A stretch of DNA of 64,000 bases from Butyrivibrio hungatei DSM 14810 (GTDB taxonomy: Bacteria; Bacillota; Clostridia; Lachnospirales; Lachnospiraceae), in NCBI RefSeq assembly GCF_900143205.1, contig NZ_FRDH01000006.1, forward strand, positions 62,001-126,000, written 5' to 3'. Below, in pieces: positions 43,703 through 51,695 of the stretch. Positions within the stretch are counted from its first letter, which is position 1; the number at the start of each line of letters is the position of its first letter. Under the pieces are notes generated by a model. It made no database searches, was not told the origin of the DNA, and saw only the letters and a program-made list of their open reading frames with translations. Both the position numbers and the translations under genes were made by a program.

Positions 43703-44851
43703 ATGAAAGAGATAACCCTTGAAGAACTTCAAAAGCTCCCAAAGAAATCCTATACGCTAGTAGATGTCCGCAGCGAGGATCTCACAAACTATGGCACAAT
43801 TCCAGGTGCCAAGATCATAAGTCCTGAAGAGTTAAATGAAGAAAACAACTCTCAGATAGCCGATATTCCAACTGACAAGAAGATCATCATGTTCTGTCAG
43901 ATTGGCAAAAAGACTCAGGACCTAGAGCTTGATACATACGCAAGCGTCAAGGATAGAGACTGCTACAGTCTTGCTGGCGGATATATGGCATACCTTCAGG
44001 CTGAGCTTAATAAGATGGATACTGAAAACAAGCAGAAAAAAGCTGAGGAAAGCATTCAGAAGAAATTCCATAAGCAGCTCTTTACCCCATTTGCGAAAGC
44101 CTGCAAGACCTACAAGCTCATAAATGAAGGTGACCACATCGCAGTGTGCATCTCAGGTGGCAAAGACTCTATGCTCATGGCCAAGCTCTTTCAGGAAATC
44201 CAGAAGCACAGACAGGTCAGCTTCAAAATCACCTTCCTCGTTATGGACCCAGGCTACAACAAGGAGAACAGGGAGCTTATCGAGGCTAACTGCAAAGCAC
44301 TTGGCATCCCTGCTACTATTTTTGAGAGCACTATCTTTGATACTGTAGATACTATTGAAAAGAGCCCTTGCTACCTCTGCGCTAGAATGCGCCGCGGCTA
44401 TCTTTATAGCAAGGCAAAAGAGCTGGGCTGCAACAAGATTGCTCTTGGCCACCATTTTGATGATGTTATCGAGACTGTACTTATGGGAATGCTGTACGGA
44501 GGCCAGATTCAGACTATGATGCCAAAGCTTCACAGCACAAACTTCGAAGGTATGGAGCTTATCAGACCTCTTTATCTAGTTAGAGAAAGCGACATCTGCG
44601 CGTGGAGAGACTACAACAACCTACATTTCCTCCAGTGCGCATGCCACTTCACAGAAACATGTTCAACCTGCCACGAGGATGGCACTACAGCTTCAAAACG
44701 ACTTGAGACCAAAAAGCTCATTGCTGAGCTCAAAAAGACCAATCCATTCGTGGAGGCGAACATCTTCAAGAGTATGGAGAACGTAAATATTGATACGGTA
44801 ATCACCTATAAGAAAAAAGGTAAACGAATCAATTTCCTTGATGAATATTAA
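43703..44851 (+). CDS. Rhodanese-TtcA-like ATP pyrophosphatase fusion
   Basis: A 382-residue protein. Residues 1-100 are a rhodanese domain with the active Cys in MFCQIGKKT (Cys65). The rest is an N-type PP-loop ATPase: CISGGKDSM at 150-157, YLCARMRRG with the CxxC pair (about 223/226), FDDVIETVLMGML and a further Cys pair in LQCACHF. The TtcA group uses an Fe-S cluster held by such Cys residues to thiolate tRNA cytidine. Fusing the sulfur carrier to the ATPase suggests a self-contained tRNA thiolation enzyme. RBS AGAGGAAAG. Confidence 0.88.
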   Translation: MKEITLEELQKLPKKSYTLVDVRSEDLTNYGTIPGAKIISPEELNEENNSQIADIPTDKKIIMFCQIGKKTQDLELDTYASVKDRDCYSLAGGYMAYLQAELNKMDTENKQKKAEESIQKKFHKQLFTPFAKACKTYKLINEGDHIAVCISGGKDSMLMAKLFQEIQKHRQVSFKITFLVMDPGYNKENRELIEANCKALGIPATIFESTIFDTVDTIEKSPCYLCARMRRGYLYSKAKELGCNKIALGHHFDDVIETVLMGMLYGGQIQTMMPKLHSTNFEGMELIRPLYLVRESDICAWRDYNNLHFLQCACHFTETCSTCHEDGTTASKRLETKKLIAELKKTNPFVEANIFKSMENVNIDTVITYKKKGKRINFLDEY

Positions 44852-44852
44852 T

Positions 44853-44889
44853 AAAATGAGCCCTAACCTCCGTCCCTAGGGCTCATTTC
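44853..44889. repeat. R1 solitary half-element
   Basis: AAAATGAGCCCTAACCTCCG to CTAGGGCTCATTT, folding through GAGCCCTA/TAGGGCTC. It fills the whole space between convergent genes and overlaps the stop of the radical SAM gene. Confidence 0.88.
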
Positions 44890-45484
44890 AGGTGAAATGA
44901 CGAATACGGAGCTTTATTCCTGTGCTTTCAGAAAGGGCCTTGCATTTTGCGATGTCCTCCTCTGGAAGCACATCTACTATAGACCACTTTACGTCTTTGA
45001 TTTCTTCTTTGCACTTTGTGGCAAAATCCACCATTTTATCAAAAGCCCCCTCATACTTTGGACGGGTAACTTCTGAATACTTCTGACTATCAGGAGCGTT
45101 AAGGCTAATGGATACGGCATCTATGACCTTAGCTATCTCCGGCACGATGTTCCTGCCGTTCTCTTCATTTCCAAGTCCGTTAGTGTTGAGCCTTGTTCTT
45201 AAGTTCTTTTCCTCCTTGGCAACCTTGGCCGCTGCTAAAAGAGTCTCCAAAGCACAGGTAGGTTCGCCATATCCGCAAAAAACAAGTTCATCAAAGCCTT
45301 CAAAATCATAATCCCTTATAGCTTTTAAAACTTCTTCAGTTGTGGGATTTTGCTGATGCCACAGAGTATCTGCACTTCCAACGCCGTCTTTAAGCGAGCG
45401 AATGCAGAAAGTACAACTGCAATTGCACTTATTTGTAATGTTTGCGTAAACTGAGTCTTTATATTTGTACAAAATGTCTGCCAT
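44888..45484 (-). CDS. TatD-linked radical SAM protein
   Basis: A 198-residue small radical SAM enzyme. The cluster motif CNCSCTFCIRS supplies CxxxCxxC, followed by DELVFCGYGEPTC (GGEP-like) and RTRLNTNGLGN. Size and sequence match the family often encoded with TatD nuclease. Here it follows an ECF transporter subunit by 12 bp and pdxK-like gene, so it may act on a cofactor-derived molecule. Substrate unknown. Confidence 0.88.
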   Translation of the reverse strand: MADILYKYKDSVYANITNKCNCSCTFCIRSLKDGVGSADTLWHQQNPTTEEVLKAIRDYDFEGFDELVFCGYGEPTCALETLLAAAKVAKEEKNLRTRLNTNGLGNEENGRNIVPEIAKVIDAVSISLNAPDSQKYSEVTRPKYEGAFDKMVDFATKCKEEIKDVKWSIVDVLPEEDIAKCKALSESTGIKLRIRHFT

Positions 45485-45496
45485 GTTCCCGCCTCC

Positions 45497-46024
45497 TTAA
45501 CCTTCAAATTGGAATAGATTTCTTTTAACTCCTGCCCTGTCAAAGGCAGCTGCAGCAAGGTAAAAGAAAAGTGCACTTCCACCAGACTGAATAAAGCTTC
45601 CTGAAAAGGCTGAAATTATGGCTGTTTTGGTTCCAAAGAGGATTGCCTCCGCGATATAATAGCCAGTTGCTGAGATAAAGAAAGAGATGATAGGCGCTAT
45701 CAGATTTCTTTTGCTCATAATAGTATTTCTGCGGCTTGAGAATGGAATCACTATCAGCATCTTGATGATAACTGTAGGGATCATCCACATGGGAGCAGTC
45801 AAAAGATCTGCTATTCCACCGCCAAGGGCTCCAACCAGCATTGCGTATGGCATTGGAAGCATAGCCGCTGCAAGATAGATGATAGAATCGCCAAAGTGAA
45901 TGTAGCCGCCATTTGTTCCAACCGGAACGTGAAAAATGTAAGCTGTAAAGATAGTTGTCATTGCAGCCATGAGCCCTGTCAAGGCTATCAGCTTGATCTT
46001 AGAGTCTTTGTAAGTTTTGTTCAT
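45497..46024 (-). CDS. ECF transporter S component, probably vitamin B6
   Basis: A 175-residue, six-helix substrate-binding subunit. The segments MTTIFTAYIFHVPVGTNGGYIHFGDSIIYLAAAMLP and LVGALGGGIADLLTAPMWMIPTVIIKM are typical of ECF S components. It overlaps the end of the pyridoxal kinase-type gene by 26 bp, which supports pyridoxine or relatives as substrate. It would use a shared energising module (EcfAA'T) encoded elsewhere. GGAGGAG precedes the ATG. Confidence 0.88.
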   Translation of the reverse strand: MNKTYKDSKIKLIALTGLMAAMTTIFTAYIFHVPVGTNGGYIHFGDSIIYLAAAMLPMPYAMLVGALGGGIADLLTAPMWMIPTVIIKMLIVIPFSSRRNTIMSKRNLIAPIISFFISATGYYIAEAILFGTKTAIISAFSGSFIQSGGSALFFYLAAAAFDRAGVKRNLFQFEG

Positions 46025-46868
46025 AATAGTCTCCTCCGCTTAAGTATCCTAAAACCTTTTCAAAATCAACTCCGTAATTCCTGTCTTTATCACCTGTAGC
46101 CTCAATTGCGCTACTAATGAACTCTGTAGTAAGTTTCACTGCATCTATAGTGTTTTTGCCCTTTAATATATAGCCTAGAAGCGTTGCCGCAAAAAGATCT
46201 CCTGTCCCCGAATAGCTCCCGCCATTGGTCTTGCACTCTATGACTTCGTTACCATCTGGGCTCACAACAAGGTTGCATAGCTCGTGGTCACCTTTGTGAA
46301 TGCCGGTCACTACAATGTTCTGAGCCTTGCTCGTTCTGACCTTTTCTGCAATCCGTATAACTTCCTGGATCATCTGATCCTGATCTTCGATAGCCTCAAG
46401 CTCTTTTGCCTTACCTGCAGTTAAGCCTGCAAGGATGCATAGTTCCGTAAGATTTGGCGTAATAATCTCTGCCGTAGTGGCCAAGAGCTTAATCTTTCTA
46501 AGCATCTCATCTGAATAGTTTGAGTAGAATCTTCCGCCATCTCCCATAACTGGATCCACCAAAAGGCTGGTTCCATCTTTTTTGAACGCCTTAACAAAAG
46601 AGATTATGTCTTCCGCGTCTCTTTCCTGTGGAATATACCCTGTGATGATGCTGTCGAACCTAACTCCCATCTTGAGCCAGTCCTCTTTGCACTTGTCTAT
46701 AAGACTTGATGTGTCCAACAAGTGGTGTTCAGGAAATCCTGTCTGAGCCGACAACACAGCAGTTGGCACCGGACAAACCTCAATTTCCATGGCTGATAAC
46801 ACACCTATGTCCGCCATAAGCGAACATTTTCCAAAGCCTGACAAATCATTGATTGCTGCAACCCTCAT
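45999..46868 (-). CDS. Pyridoxamine/pyridoxal kinase
   Basis: A 289-residue PfkB-superfamily kinase. The start at 46868 (MRVAAINDLSGFGKCSL) is preferred because GGGAG precedes it. Motifs: PVPTAVLSAQTGFPEH, LLVDPVMGDGGRFY, ITPNLTELCILAG and the catalytic SGTGDLFAA near the C-terminus. It phosphorylates vitamin B6 vitamers on the path to pyridoxal phosphate. First gene of an operon with the ECF S component and radical SAM protein. Confidence 0.92.
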   Translation of the reverse strand: MRVAAINDLSGFGKCSLMADIGVLSAMEIEVCPVPTAVLSAQTGFPEHHLLDTSSLIDKCKEDWLKMGVRFDSIITGYIPQERDAEDIISFVKAFKKDGTSLLVDPVMGDGGRFYSNYSDEMLRKIKLLATTAEIITPNLTELCILAGLTAGKAKELEAIEDQDQMIQEVIRIAEKVRTSKAQNIVVTGIHKGDHELCNLVVSPDGNEVIECKTNGGSYSGTGDLFAATLLGYILKGKNTIDAVKLTTEFISSAIEATGDKDRNYGVDFEKVLGYLSGGDYYEQNLQRL

Positions 46869-46977
46869 GATATCTGTCTCTCCCAACATCTAAATTATTT
46901 AATGGATACTTTACTTTATATCTGATGATATATAAATATACAGAATCAAAGTTTTTTATAATACCAGATTTCAGCAC

Positions 46978-47057
46978 AAAAAAATGAGCCCTAGGGACGG
47001 AGATTATGGCTCATTTTTTTGTAGGTGAGCCATAACCTCCGTCCCTAGGGCTCATTT
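46978..47057. repeat. R1 palindrome, full copy (i)
   Basis: Halves GAGCCCTAGGGACGGAGATT and AACCTCCGTCCCTAGGGCTC; centre TTTTTTTGTAGG. It shares its left flank (TATAATACCAGATTTC and GCACAAAA) with copy (j). Confidence 0.92.
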
Positions 47058-47064
47058 TCAGGAT

Positions 47065-47691
47065 TTATTTGCCATCGCCAAAGCTTGTAAATGAACCTCT
47101 TTCAACTTCAGGAAGTCCGTACTTTTCCTTGGCATCAGCAAATGCTTTGATCATAAATGACATGTTTCTAGCAAGATTTCTCATGGTCTGAAGGCCCTCA
47201 AGGTCTTTTTTGACATCTTCAGAACTAAAACCGTGAACCTGATTCCAGTATGTGCTAGAGGCCACAGGCATTCCGCTAATGGTGAAGTACTTATTCAATA
47301 CGTCAAAAGATGCTGTGTTACCGCCTCTTCTGGCACTGACAACTGCGGCACCAACTTTGAAATGCTTGGAAAAAGAGGTGCTATAGAAAAGTCTATCCAT
47401 AAATGAGAGAATAGTTCCATTTGGAGAAGCGTAGTAAACAGGACTTCCAACTACAAGTCCATCTGCTTCTTCAAACTTTGGAGCAACCTCATTTACAAGA
47501 TCATCCACAACGCACTTACCATTCTTGCCACAATATCCACAAGCGACGCATCCGCGAATATTTTTATTTCCAACCTGAATGATTTCAGTTTCAATTCCTT
47601 CCTCGTTAAACACTTTAACCATCTCATCAAGTGCTGTAGCAGTGCAGCCATTTGCCCTTGGACTGCCGTTTAGTAACAATACTTTAGCCAT
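47065..47691 (-). CDS. Flavodoxin-fold NADPH-dependent FMN reductase family protein
   Basis: A 208-residue protein. FMN-binding loop LLNGSPRANGCTATAL, then a CxxCxxxxxC-like segment GCVACGYCGKNGKCVV (Fe-S or regulatory Cys), VVGSPVYYASPNGTILSF and SARRGGNTASFDVLNKYF. This is the multimeric iron-sulfur flavoprotein-like group, acting in quinone or electron-transfer reduction. AGGAGG precedes ATG. Confidence 0.9.
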   Translation of the reverse strand: MAKVLLLNGSPRANGCTATALDEMVKVFNEEGIETEIIQVGNKNIRGCVACGYCGKNGKCVVDDLVNEVAPKFEEADGLVVGSPVYYASPNGTILSFMDRLFYSTSFSKHFKVGAAVVSARRGGNTASFDVLNKYFTISGMPVASSTYWNQVHGFSSEDVKKDLEGLQTMRNLARNMSFMIKAFADAKEKYGLPEVERGSFTSFGDGK

Positions 47692-47774
47692 TTTGAAATC
47701 CTCCTGCTTAATTCATCTTGTAATTATTTCTTTATATTCCATGCTTCCCTAATTTATAATACCAGATTTCGGCA

Positions 47775-47853
47775 CAAAAATGATCCCTAGGGACGGAGGT
47801 TGTGGCTCACCTACCAAATAATGAGCCCTAACCTCCGTCCCTAGGGCTCATTT
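47775..47853. repeat. R1 palindrome, full copy (j)
   Basis: Left half GATCCCTAGGGACGGAGGTT, right half AACCTCCGTCCCTAGGGCTC, centre CTACCAAATAA. It lies between divergent genes and borders the predicted promoter of the SDR gene. Confidence 0.92.
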
Positions 47854-47854
47854 A

Positions 47855-47863
47855 TGCTATACT
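47855..47863 (+). promoter_or_regulatory. Extended -10 promoter for a leaderless SDR mRNA
   Basis: TGCTATACT ends 6 bp before the ATG at 47870, so transcription should begin at or next to the start codon. No ribosome binding site exists upstream, only R1 sequence. Confidence 0.6.
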
Positions 47864-47869
47864 ATAACC

Positions 47870-48514
47870 ATGAAAATTCTAATAACCGGAACAAGCCGCG
47901 GAATCGGGCTTGCATGCGCAAAAAAATACATAGAGATGGGACACGAAGTCATCGGATTTGATGTGACTGAGAGCAAATTTACTGCTCCGAACTACACTCA
48001 CATGATCGTTGATATAGCAAAAGAGCTCCCTAACATCGAAGGCGTAAACGTCATCATCAACAACGCCGGAATCCAGGAAGGGCCTGATGTTATAGACATC
48101 AACTTAAAGGCTACCATCAAGGTTACTGAGAAGTATGCGTTTCAGGATGCTATCTGCTCAGTTCTTTTCATGGCGTCATCAAGCGCCTCAAATGGTGCAG
48201 AGTTCCCAGAATACGCAGCAAGTAAAGGCGGCGTAGTTACATATATGAAAAACACCGCACTTCGACTGGCGAAATACGGTGCAACTTCTAACAGCATCTC
48301 TGCAGGCGGTGTGTACACGCCTCTTAACGCCCACATCATGGATGATCCAAATCTCATGGAGCAGTGCCTTGATGAGACCTTGCTTCACAGATGGGCGTCA
48401 GCAGAAGAGATCGCTGAATTCTCATATTTTCTGACCAATGTTAATAAGAGCATGACTGGTCAGGATATTCTCGTGGATAACGGCGAACAGCTAAAGTCCA
48501 ATTTTATCTGGTAA
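47870..48514 (+). CDS. Short-chain dehydrogenase/reductase
   Basis: A 214-residue SDR. Cofactor motif TGTSRGIGLA at residues about 7-16, NNAGIQEG, and the active-site Ser...YxxxK in SSSASNGAEFPEYAASKGG. The C-terminal SAGGVYTPLNA and GQDILVDNGEQ are also typical. Somewhat short for the family (usually about 245), with a reduced middle. Cytoplasmic NAD(P)-dependent oxidoreductase, substrate unknown. The mRNA appears leaderless. Confidence 0.88.
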   Translation: MKILITGTSRGIGLACAKKYIEMGHEVIGFDVTESKFTAPNYTHMIVDIAKELPNIEGVNVIINNAGIQEGPDVIDINLKATIKVTEKYAFQDAICSVLFMASSSASNGAEFPEYAASKGGVVTYMKNTALRLAKYGATSNSISAGGVYTPLNAHIMDDPNLMEQCLDETLLHRWASAEEIAEFSYFLTNVNKSMTGQDILVDNGEQLKSNFIW

Positions 48515-48515
48515 A

Positions 48516-49097
48516 TCACGCTGTTTCACGGTTCTTTTTCTGGTCATCTGCAAAGTGTGTGAACTCGTAAGGGAGATTTCCCATGCACACCATTACCAGG
48601 AAAAGAGCTATGAACTTGTCCGCATAATCAGTTATAGCCTGAATTATAAAGGCACTTCCAAAGAGCCTGAGTGCTGTCTGAGAAAGAACCTGAATTATAA
48701 ATGTTGTTGTAGCAGCTGATGTGATGCCGCCAAAAAGGAATGTCTCGATGCAGGCTGAAAGGGCAGATGCTGGCAAAGTTACAATAAGAGTCTTCCAGAA
48801 AAGCGCGCGGGTAGGGCATTCTTCTTTGCCATGGAAAAGAGCTCCTGCAATAAGTCCCATCAAAACTCCGCTAAGTGAAAAATAGATAGCGTAAACGTCT
48901 CCAAGAACTCCGTTTATAAGTCCCCCAACAAGAGCTGCAGCGGCGCCGCCAAGTGGTCCTAATACAACAGCTGCGAACATTGTTCCAATGCTATCAAGGA
49001 AGATCGGAAGATGCAGCAAAAGAGCCAGCTTACTTCCTGCAATATTGATGGCAACTGCAAGTGCAATAAATGTTAATTTCTTTGTATTGTTCTTCAT
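48516..49097 (-). CDS. ECF transporter S component, nucleobase- or queuosine-linked by context
   Basis: A 193-residue, six-helix protein. The ATG at 49097 is chosen because it overlaps the nucleoside hydrolase stop as ATGA and has GGAG 8 nt upstream. Core: LPIFLDSIGTMFAAVVLGPLGGAAAALVGGLINGVLGD. The coupling to a nucleoside hydrolase suggests import of a nucleoside or base; queuine-type salvage is one known example of such pairing, but that is inference here. Confidence 0.85.
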   Translation of the reverse strand: MKNNTKKLTFIALAVAINIAGSKLALLLHLPIFLDSIGTMFAAVVLGPLGGAAAALVGGLINGVLGDVYAIYFSLSGVLMGLIAGALFHGKEECPTRALFWKTLIVTLPASALSACIETFLFGGITSAATTTFIIQVLSQTALRLFGSAFIIQAITDYADKFIALFLVMVCMGNLPYEFTHFADDQKKNRETA

Positions 49098-50041
49098 TTC
49101 TTTTCTCCAATTTCTAAAATTCGCGTCAAAAACAACTCCCAAAATGCCTCCACATCTACTTTTGTGAAGACTAAGGCGTTACTTTCCTTTTGGTAGAATC
49201 CCATGGAATCAACAACGGTCTGGCCCATACTGATGCCGCCAGTCTCAACTTCCGTGAAAGCCTCGATTCCATCAAGGATATTAGGACAAATAAACTGAGC
49301 CACAGCAAGAGGATCATTTATGACACAGCCCCTGATGTGCTCCCATTCCCAGTGGAACTTAAAGTAAAACTTCGTGATCTTCTCGATGAAATCCCCAACA
49401 ACTGCGTTTCTAGCTTTGATATCCTCAAGCTTTTCAGGTGTCAGCACAATCTTTCTCGTAACATCAAGTCCCACCATCTCGATCATCTTGTGATGTTCAT
49501 AAAGAGTGTCGAACACAACCTTGGCGCTGTCTGGGTCCTCCCAGTAGTTGTACTCCGCTACCGGTGAGCAATTCCCGTGGCTTCTGAAGTTGCCGCCCAT
49601 GGATACCAGTCTTTCAATAGACAAAAAAGCTGAAATATCCGCATCGATGAGATCTGCCAGGTTCGTAAGTGGCCCCAAAGCGATAACTGATACGTCGCCG
49701 CCCTTTAAGGTCTCCCTCATGAACTCCACAGCACTCTTTTCCGGAATCTCCTGACCTGGAACCTCTGGTAAAAAACTCTCTCCAAGGCCGTCACAACCAT
49801 GAGTATCAAGTGCGTTCACATACTCCCTAACTCTTGGCCTGTCTGCGCCCACGTAAACTGGCACATCAAGTCTTCCAAGGAAGTTCAAGACTCTTTTTGC
49901 ATTTTGAAATCCAAGCTCTGCTGGTGAATTGCCTGCAACGATGGTGATGCCGATAACCTCAAGCTCCGGGCTCTGAAGAGCCAGCATAATAGCCAGAGAA
50001 TCGTCAATTCCAGGGTCGCAGTCGATAATGATCTTCTTCAT
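49094..50041 (-). CDS. Inosine/uridine-type nucleoside hydrolase
   Basis: A 315-residue enzyme. The start at 50041 (MKKIIIDCDPGIDDSLAIML) follows GGAG by 7 nt and gives the DxDxxxDD calcium-binding motif in place. Also present: TIVAGNSPAELG, ALGPLTNLADLI, MGGNFRSHGN, EYNYWEDPDSAK and CVINDPLAVAQFI with the last metal Asp. It splits N-glycosidic bonds of nucleosides. It forms a coupled operon with the ECF S component and has an attenuator-like leader. Confidence 0.93.
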   Translation of the reverse strand: MKKIIIDCDPGIDDSLAIMLALQSPELEVIGITIVAGNSPAELGFQNAKRVLNFLGRLDVPVYVGADRPRVREYVNALDTHGCDGLGESFLPEVPGQEIPEKSAVEFMRETLKGGDVSVIALGPLTNLADLIDADISAFLSIERLVSMGGNFRSHGNCSPVAEYNYWEDPDSAKVVFDTLYEHHKMIEMVGLDVTRKIVLTPEKLEDIKARNAVVGDFIEKITKFYFKFHWEWEHIRGCVINDPLAVAQFICPNILDGIEAFTEVETGGISMGQTVVDSMGFYQKESNALVFTKVDVEAFWELFLTRILEIGEKK

Positions 50042-50067
50042 CCTAATCTCCAAAATAATCTTTCTGC

Positions 50068-50102
50068 ATAAAAAAAGTAGCTCCGCACCAAAGCAGAGCT
50101 AC
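50068..50102 (-). terminator. Leader terminator upstream of the nucleoside hydrolase operon
   Basis: GTAGCTC, 12-nt loop, GAGCTAC, then T7 on the minus strand, 27 bp before the start codon. A full terminator inside a leader implies attenuation. Confidence 0.85.
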
Positions 50103-50181
50103 ATAAAAGACAAAATATTCCTATGCAGTCCTGGTTTTGTTTAGCGACAGGAAGGTACAAATGAACTGTCGTTTGTTGCGC
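50103..50181 (-). promoter_or_regulatory. Structured leader, candidate riboswitch
   Basis: Between the predicted start (about 50181) and the terminator lies a leader with stem CGACAG/CTGTCG around a 15-nt loop. A possible pseudoknot joins TTTGT in the loop to ACAAA 3' of the stem. A TCCTG/CAGGA pairing is an alternative. No match to a riboswitch class I can recall. Confidence 0.45.
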
Positions 50182-50187
50182 TAGAGG

Positions 50188-50216
50188 ATTATACAACTAT
50201 ATTTCTAATAATTCAA
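50188..50216 (-). promoter_or_regulatory. Promoter of the nucleoside hydrolase operon
   Basis: TTGAAT, 17 bp, TATAAT on the minus strand. Confidence 0.8.
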
Positions 50217-50229
50217 GCCGCACTCTAGA

Positions 50230-50817
50230 TCACTTCTTGATGCCGACCACGCAGACCCACATCTCTTCTCCTCTGCCGGGTCTGTTGTCGTTTCCTACAG
50301 AGTTCCTTACGATCTCAAATCCTGCATTTTCAAATAGCGGCACAACGCTCTTTTCGTTAAAGTCGCTGAACTTACGCTCACCTCGCATCTTGGTACCATC
50401 GCCGTATTTAAACGAAGCGTACAGCGCGCCACCTGTCTTAAGCGCCTTATTGAGCTTATTAAATGTCTCTGGAAGTTCCTCCATTGGCACGTGCAAGAGT
50501 GATGCGCTTGCCCAGATTCCATCGAATGTATTGTCAAAAGAGATCTCATTAAATCTCATATCCAGAACTTCCCGTCCAATGTATTCAGAAGCTCTTTTTC
50601 TCATTTCTTTAGATGCGTCAAAAGAGACCACATCAAAGCCGGCATCCAGAAAAGCCTTGCTGTCTCTTCCACTTCCGCAGCCAGCATCCAAGATTCTGCC
50701 ACCCTCTGGTATATAAGCAAGGAAGCTATCCTGTTCATCCTTCATATCTGCAGCCACAGAACCAGCAAAAAACGAATCCGCATTTATGTTGTAATACTCC
50801 ACGTTGTTGTCTGTCAT
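50230..50817 (-). CDS. Class I SAM-dependent methyltransferase
   Basis: A 195-residue methyltransferase. SAM motif I is ILDAGCGSGRDSKAF, motif II VVSFDAS, then FDGIWASASLLHVP and ALKTGGALYASFKYG. A start two codons earlier (50823) would overlap the upstream stop as ATGA; ATG 50817 has better spacing from GGAG. Related to TehB/small-molecule methyltransferases. The last segment (GRGEEMWVCVVG) is conserved in this group. Substrate unknown. Confidence 0.9.
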   Translation of the reverse strand: MTDNNVEYYNINADSFFAGSVAADMKDEQDSFLAYIPEGGRILDAGCGSGRDSKAFLDAGFDVVSFDASKEMRKRASEYIGREVLDMRFNEISFDNTFDGIWASASLLHVPMEELPETFNKLNKALKTGGALYASFKYGDGTKMRGERKFSDFNEKSVVPLFENAGFEIVRNSVGNDNRPGRGEEMWVCVVGIKK

Positions 50818-50819
50818 AG

Positions 50820-51599
50820 TCATCTCCTAAAAGTTATATACCAGCTGTAGCCATAAAAGATCAGCGTCTTTTCTTTATCTTCAAAAACAGGTGCTAATGA
50901 CTCAAGCATCCAGGCTCTAGCCTCATCATCCGTATTGTTCCCACTCTCAATCTGAGCATTAACATTTGACTGGATCATCATGAAATCGACGAATTTCTCA
51001 ATGTCAAAAGCATACTCCATTTCATAGTCTGTCTGCTTCTTCATTGTGAAACCTTTTATCAGATCATCCTGAGTCCACTTATTTTCTTTTCTCGGCGGCT
51101 TTGGGAATCTCATCAGATACTCATCCTGATACCACTTGGTATAATCAGCATTTCCCATCATCTTGTCTGTGATTCCAAAATCGTATATAACTATAAGCCC
51201 GTTATCTGCCATAACCTGTGCCATGTTAGCCATATACTTTTTTTCATCAACCCAGTTGATGCATCCAGCAGCCGTTACAATGTCATACTTCTCATCAGGA
51301 ACCCTGGTCTCTTCTGCCTTGGCAACATAGAAAGAAAAGCCTTCATTCTCGACATATAATTCCTTGCAGACTTCAACCATTGAATCTGCTATATCAGTCC
51401 CTGTCACCTTATTACATATGAGCTTTAATGCCTTTGTGGAAAGACCAGCTCCACAGCCTACATCAAGACCATTCCTAAATCTATGATCTTCAGCCAGATC
51501 ACAATCTCTTTTTAGCTGCTCTATCACAGACTTGTGAAGCCATGGTCTTTTGGCATAGCCAAGGGCTATTCTCTTTGAATCGAATGATTTATTGTTCAT
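50820..51599 (-). CDS. Class I SAM-dependent methyltransferase
   Basis: A 259-residue methyltransferase with motif I GLDVGCGAGLSTKAL, TGTDIADSMVEVC, and YDIVTAAGCINWVDEKKYM. Its stop touches the start of a second methyltransferase gene, so the two are translationally coupled. The paired genes are not homologous in detail and may act on successive intermediates, but nothing identifies the substrate. Confidence 0.9.
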   Translation of the reverse strand: MNNKSFDSKRIALGYAKRPWLHKSVIEQLKRDCDLAEDHRFRNGLDVGCGAGLSTKALKLICNKVTGTDIADSMVEVCKELYVENEGFSFYVAKAEETRVPDEKYDIVTAAGCINWVDEKKYMANMAQVMADNGLIVIYDFGITDKMMGNADYTKWYQDEYLMRFPKPPRKENKWTQDDLIKGFTMKKQTDYEMEYAFDIEKFVDFMMIQSNVNAQIESGNNTDDEARAWMLESLAPVFEDKEKTLIFYGYSWYITFRR

Positions 51600-51695
51600 G
51601 TTTTCCCCAACATTATTTTCTGATGTCTTCGCTATATTATACTACACGTGTAATTTAAAATTTCCTTTCTTTTTTCCTCCTGGCAAAATAATGCC

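Noticed and set aside
50103..50181. preQ1 riboswitch
   Set aside because: The stem and A-rich tail are suggestive, but the conserved loop and tail of preQ1 class I are not matched; kept as an unclassified leader.
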